Of a stretch of DNA of 6,787 nucleotides, positions 3,802 to 6,787 are shown piece after piece. The number at the start of each line of letters is the position of its first letter. Positions within the stretch are counted from its first letter, which is position 1. Source of the stretch: Treponema sp. (GTDB lineage: Bacteria; Spirochaetota; Spirochaetia; Treponematales; Treponemataceae); assembly GCA_014804085.1 (NCBI GenBank), contig JAAVAM010000042.1:1-6787 (forward strand), written 5' to 3'. A model generated the notes under the pieces. That model had not been told where the DNA came from. It saw only the letters and a list, made by a program, of their open reading frames with translations, and searched no databases. The translations under genes and the position numbers were made by a program.

Positions 3802-6787
3802 CAGGCAATCGGATAGTTTTTCCAGTACCCCGGCTGTTATTTCCGCAAATTATTGCGCGTTGCTTCTGCCCCCTGGCGAATTCTGCCAGCCGGACGAACG
3901 CCGCCTGCAATTCCTGCGGGGTCGCGGACAGCATCGCGCGCACTTTTTCCTCGCGATCCACGTCGCTCACGGCGTAAAGCATGCGGAGCAGTCCCGTCGC
4001 GCCGCGTCCGTGCGGCGAACGCGGCTGAATATTCCCTGAGTACGCCCCGACCACAGCACGCTCTACCTCTTCCGCGTCGAGCAGCAGCCGCGCGCATTCC
4101 TCAAGGCAGGCATTGAACACGTCCGCTGATTTATGCGGCGTGGGATCGCGGTACGTGCTGAACACGAGCGACCGGGAAAGCGGCTCGGTATAGCAGAACG
4201 CGCCATACGCACCGCCGATCGTGCGCAGTTTTTCCCACAGGAGCGTATTGGAAAGCCAGTGCGCGCAGACTTCTTCCAGCGCGGCTTCTTTCGTGCCGTA
4301 CAGCGAGCAGGGCGTGCACTGCGCCGCAAACCCCACCTGCGACGAGGCGGTCAGCACTTCCGTCCCGTCCGCCCCCAAATCAGTCAGCGCGACAAACGAT
4401 TCCGTGTCCGCCGCCGCAGGCGGCTTGAGCGACCGCAGCCCCGCGCGCCGCACGAATTCCGCGAGCCGTTCTTTTACGCGGGCAATGCCGCTCGCCTCCG
4501 CCGTAACGTGCACGAACGCGCCGCCCGCCTTGACGTCGGCGAACAGCGCGCGCAGCCGTTCCGCAACCGCCGCCGCATCGTCCTTTGGCAGCCGGTGGAG
4601 CGTGAACAGCAGCGTCAGCCCGTTCCAGATTTCGTCCACGGCTTTGGTGCGCGAGGCAGTCCGCTTGGTACGGAGCGAAACATAGTCGTGCCCGTCGGGA
4701 ATGACCGTCGCGTCGATGTCGTTGCGCAGCTCATTGATGATGTCCTGCACGCGCTTCGTGTCGCGGAAATCCGTCTGCGCGATGCAGTCGGAAAGCAGGT
4801 CGAGCGCGGGGGCGCATTCTTTTTCGAGCATTCCCATGCGGTAGACCAGCCATTCGCGGCTGACCCATGCCGTGCGGCCGGCGGCGATTTCTTTGGTCCG
4901 CGCGGATTCGCTTGTGTCCGACACGAGCAGGGTTACGGAAATGCCGCCCGTGTGCAACGCCGTCTGTTCTGCCGCCTGCGACCAGTCCAGTCCGCCCCAG
5001 CCCACCTCGGTCACGCTTTCGGCAAGAACCGGCAAAAGCGGATAGTCCTGCGCGGGAAGCACGTCCGTGGGAAAGCCGACATCGACGTAGACAATACCGT
5101 TGGTATGCTCGCAGTTGGTGAACAGCGGGAGCGGCTTTCCGTCCGTGCCCTCTATCGTGCCGATGTCTGTCGCAATAGTGTCCACGAGCGGCGTACCGTC
5201 CTTCAGAAAATCCGCCGGCTTGATGTGCGGCAGACACGTGTCGTCCTCGCTCCTGCTCTGAAACGCATGGAGACGGTCGTTTGCCGCGCGCACGGCAGCG
5301 GTGTCCGTCTTTTTCAGCAGGGCGGCAATCAGCTGCTGTTCGGCTTTTTCGCGGCGGCGCGTGTACGCTTTTGTCGGCGTGACCACCACGAGCGAGCGTT
5401 TTTTATTCTCCAAAAGCAGTTCCGTAATCAGCCGCTCAAGGTAGCCTTTCTGCGCGCGGATTTTCTGCGCGATGCGGTCAAACGTCGCGCGCAGGCGGAA
5501 CGATTTTTGCAGGTCGTGCCCATACAGCCACGCGTATATCGGGCGGTTCATCAGGCGCAGCGCATACGGACCGTGCGCGCGCTTGATCTCGCACTGCGCA
5601 TACTCCATGCTCATCAGCGTCGCGTCGATGTCACCCTGCGGAATGCCGTCCCGGGCAAGCGCGGAAAGCGTGTCGAGCACTACCTGCTGCACACGCTGCT
5701 CGCTGCCCTTTTTCACGCCGCGCAGTCCGACCGTCAGCATATACTGGTACAACGAGCCGTCCAAGCCCGTCTGCGGCGCGATGTCCTCGCCCAGTCCGCT
5801 TTCGAGCAGGGCTTTTTGCAGGGGCGAACCGTCATGGTTGAGCAGGATGCCCGCGAGCACCTGGTACGCGAACGAAGTCTCGGCATCGGGGCAAGGACCG
5901 AACAGCCAGCTGACCAGCACGGTGCGCTTGCCCGACTCCTCCCCGCCCGCAGGCCCTTCGCCGTACACCGTCACCGGCTCGGCAAGGGGCGCGGGCGTGA
6001 CGGCCTGCACGAACGACGCGACGAGCGACTGCCGAGCCGCGTCCGTCGTCCGCGCAGGATACTTCCGTTGCAGGCGGTCAAGGAACTGCGCCTGCAAGAA
6101 ATCCAGCTGCGTCTCCGTGGGAATGTTGCCGTACAGAAAGACGAGGCAGTTGTCGGGACGATACCACTGCCGGTGGAAGGCGACCAGCTCGTCATGCGTG
6201 AGCGTGGGAATCGCCAACGGGTCGCCGCCGGAATCCTTTTCGTACACGCTGCCTTTCAGCAGGCTGAGCGAGGCGATGTCCGCCGCGACGCTCTCAAACG
6301 ACGAATAGCTGCCTTTCATCTCGTTGTAGACCACGCCCTGCACCGACGGCGTGCCGCGCTCGTCCAGCTCCAGCCGGTGCGCCTCCTGCATGAAAATCTC
6401 CGGGTCGAGCCGGGGAAAGAACACCGCGTCGCCGTACACGCCCATCAGGTTGAAATAATCCGCCCTGACCATTGAGCTTGCGGGGAACACCGTGCGGTCG
6501 GGGTACGTCATCGCGTTCAGGTACGTCTTGACGCTCTGGTTCGACAGCCGGATAAACGGGTCTTTGAGCGGAAACCGCTCCGAGCCGCACAGCACCGAAT
6601 GCTCAAGGATATGCGCCGCGCCGTCCGCCTTCTGGTTGGGCGTGCGGAACGCGAACGCAAAGAGATTCTCCTCGTCGTCGTTCAGCAAATGGAACACCTC
6701 AAGCCCGCTCTCGTGCCGCAGGTGAATGCCGACTGCGTGGTAGTCCACCACGGGAAACACGCTCAGGACGGAGAACGCGCCGTGCGT
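3797..6787 (-). CDS. M16C zinc metallopeptidase, presequence-protease (PreP) type, 5' end missing
   Basis: The visible 996 codons encode a large insulinase-family peptidase of the one-chain PreP/Cym1 type, which degrades short peptides inside a closed two-half chamber. Counting from the first visible codon, the inverted zinc motif is H59-I-L-E62-H63 and the third ligand is E156 in V-Y-N-E-M-K-G. This 93-residue separation fits PreP better than pitrilysin. The C-terminal half has R855-T-I-G-G-A-Y861, the R-x5-Y pair that completes the active site, followed by S-T-Y-R-D-P. The middle part, about 450-700, would be the M16C-associated linker. All catalytic residues are present, so it should be active, probably in the cytoplasm; no signal sequence can be judged. 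The frame is open to the window edge, so the real start lies outside. The GTG at 6760 is only the first possible start inside the window and is unlikely to be used. It ends 81 bp before the 72-aa gene. Confidence 0.93.
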   Translation of the reverse strand, partial: THGAFSVLSVFPVVDYHAVGIHLRHESGLEVFHLLNDDEENLFAFAFRTPNQKADGAAHILEHSVLCGSERFPLKDPFIRLSNQSVKTYLNAMTYPDRTVFPASSMVRADYFNLMGVYGDAVFFPRLDPEIFMQEAHRLELDERGTPSVQGVVYNEMKGSYSSFESVAADIASLSLLKGSVYEKDSGGDPLAIPTLTHDELVAFHRQWYRPDNCLVFLYGNIPTETQLDFLQAQFLDRLQRKYPARTTDAARQSLVASFVQAVTPAPLAEPVTVYGEGPAGGEESGKRTVLVSWLFGPCPDAETSFAYQVLAGILLNHDGSPLQKALLESGLGEDIAPQTGLDGSLYQYMLTVGLRGVKKGSEQRVQQVVLDTLSALARDGIPQGDIDATLMSMEYAQCEIKRAHGPYALRLMNRPIYAWLYGHDLQKSFRLRATFDRIAQKIRAQKGYLERLITELLLENKKRSLVVVTPTKAYTRRREKAEQQLIAALLKKTDTAAVRAANDRLHAFQSRSEDDTCLPHIKPADFLKDGTPLVDTIATDIGTIEGTDGKPLPLFTNCEHTNGIVYVDVGFPTDVLPAQDYPLLPVLAESVTEVGWGGLDWSQAAEQTALHTGGISVTLLVSDTSESARTKEIAAGRTAWVSREWLVYRMGMLEKECAPALDLLSDCIAQTDFRDTKRVQDIINELRNDIDATVIPDGHDYVSLRTKRTASRTKAVDEIWNGLTLLFTLHRLPKDDAAAVAERLRALFADVKAGGAFVHVTAEASGIARVKERLAEFVRRAGLRSLKPPAAADTESFVALTDLGADGTEVLTASSQVGFAAQCTPCSLYGTKEAALEEVCAHWLSNTLLWEKLRTIGGAYGAFCYTEPLSRSLVFSTYRDPTPHKSADVFNACLEECARLLLDAEEVERAVVGAYSGNIQPRSPHGRGATGLLRMLYAVSDVDREEKVRAMLSATPQELQAAFVRLAEFARGQKQRAIICGNNSRGTGKTIRLPV

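Noticed and set aside
4133..6475. 780-codon open frame on the plus strand
   Set aside because: It is fully antisense to the M16C peptidase, is arginine-rich with no domain, and is explained by the GC-rich codon use of the real gene.

Overview
The window looks like spirochaete DNA, most likely from a Treponema-like organism. I base this on two GC-rich genes at the right. One is a PreP-type M16C metallopeptidase and the other a 389-residue tocopherol-cyclase-like protein, and both read like treponemal proteins from memory. No database search was possible, so the organism is an inference. Nearly all coding is on the minus strand; one regulator gene is on the plus strand.

Left part (1-2245): an accessory, compositionally mosaic block. 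Positions 74-205 hold three imperfect 44-bp units, two of which form long hairpins. A 37-codon ORF (174-287) runs into this array. Upstream of it on the minus strand is a compact three-gene operon, transcribed right to left: a 125-aa protein with caspase-like features (1420-1797), a 71-aa XRE-type helix-turn-helix protein whose GTG start overlaps the preceding stop (1208-1423), and a very AT-rich 290-aa protein carrying a HEPN-like R-x4-H RNase motif (300-1172). A divergent XRE regulator (1907-2245, plus) shares the control region, and a perfect 19-bp palindrome (1826-1844) is the obvious operator candidate. My reading is a possible toxin-antitoxin or abortive-infection type system: HEPN effector, caspase-fold partner and two small DNA-binding proteins. 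This is a hypothesis built on motifs and gene order.

Right part (2304-6787): ordinary-looking chromosomal genes at much higher GC, all on the minus strand. The order of transcription is the M16C peptidase (3797 to beyond the window edge, 5' end missing), a 72-aa protein of unknown function with a strong ribosome binding site (3497-3715), then the tocopherol-cyclase-like protein (2304-3473), which starts 23 bp after it. A TATAAT box overlapping the peptidase stop codon may start a transcript for the last two genes. The short gap at 2246-2303 separates this block from the accessory block; the two flanking genes converge on it.
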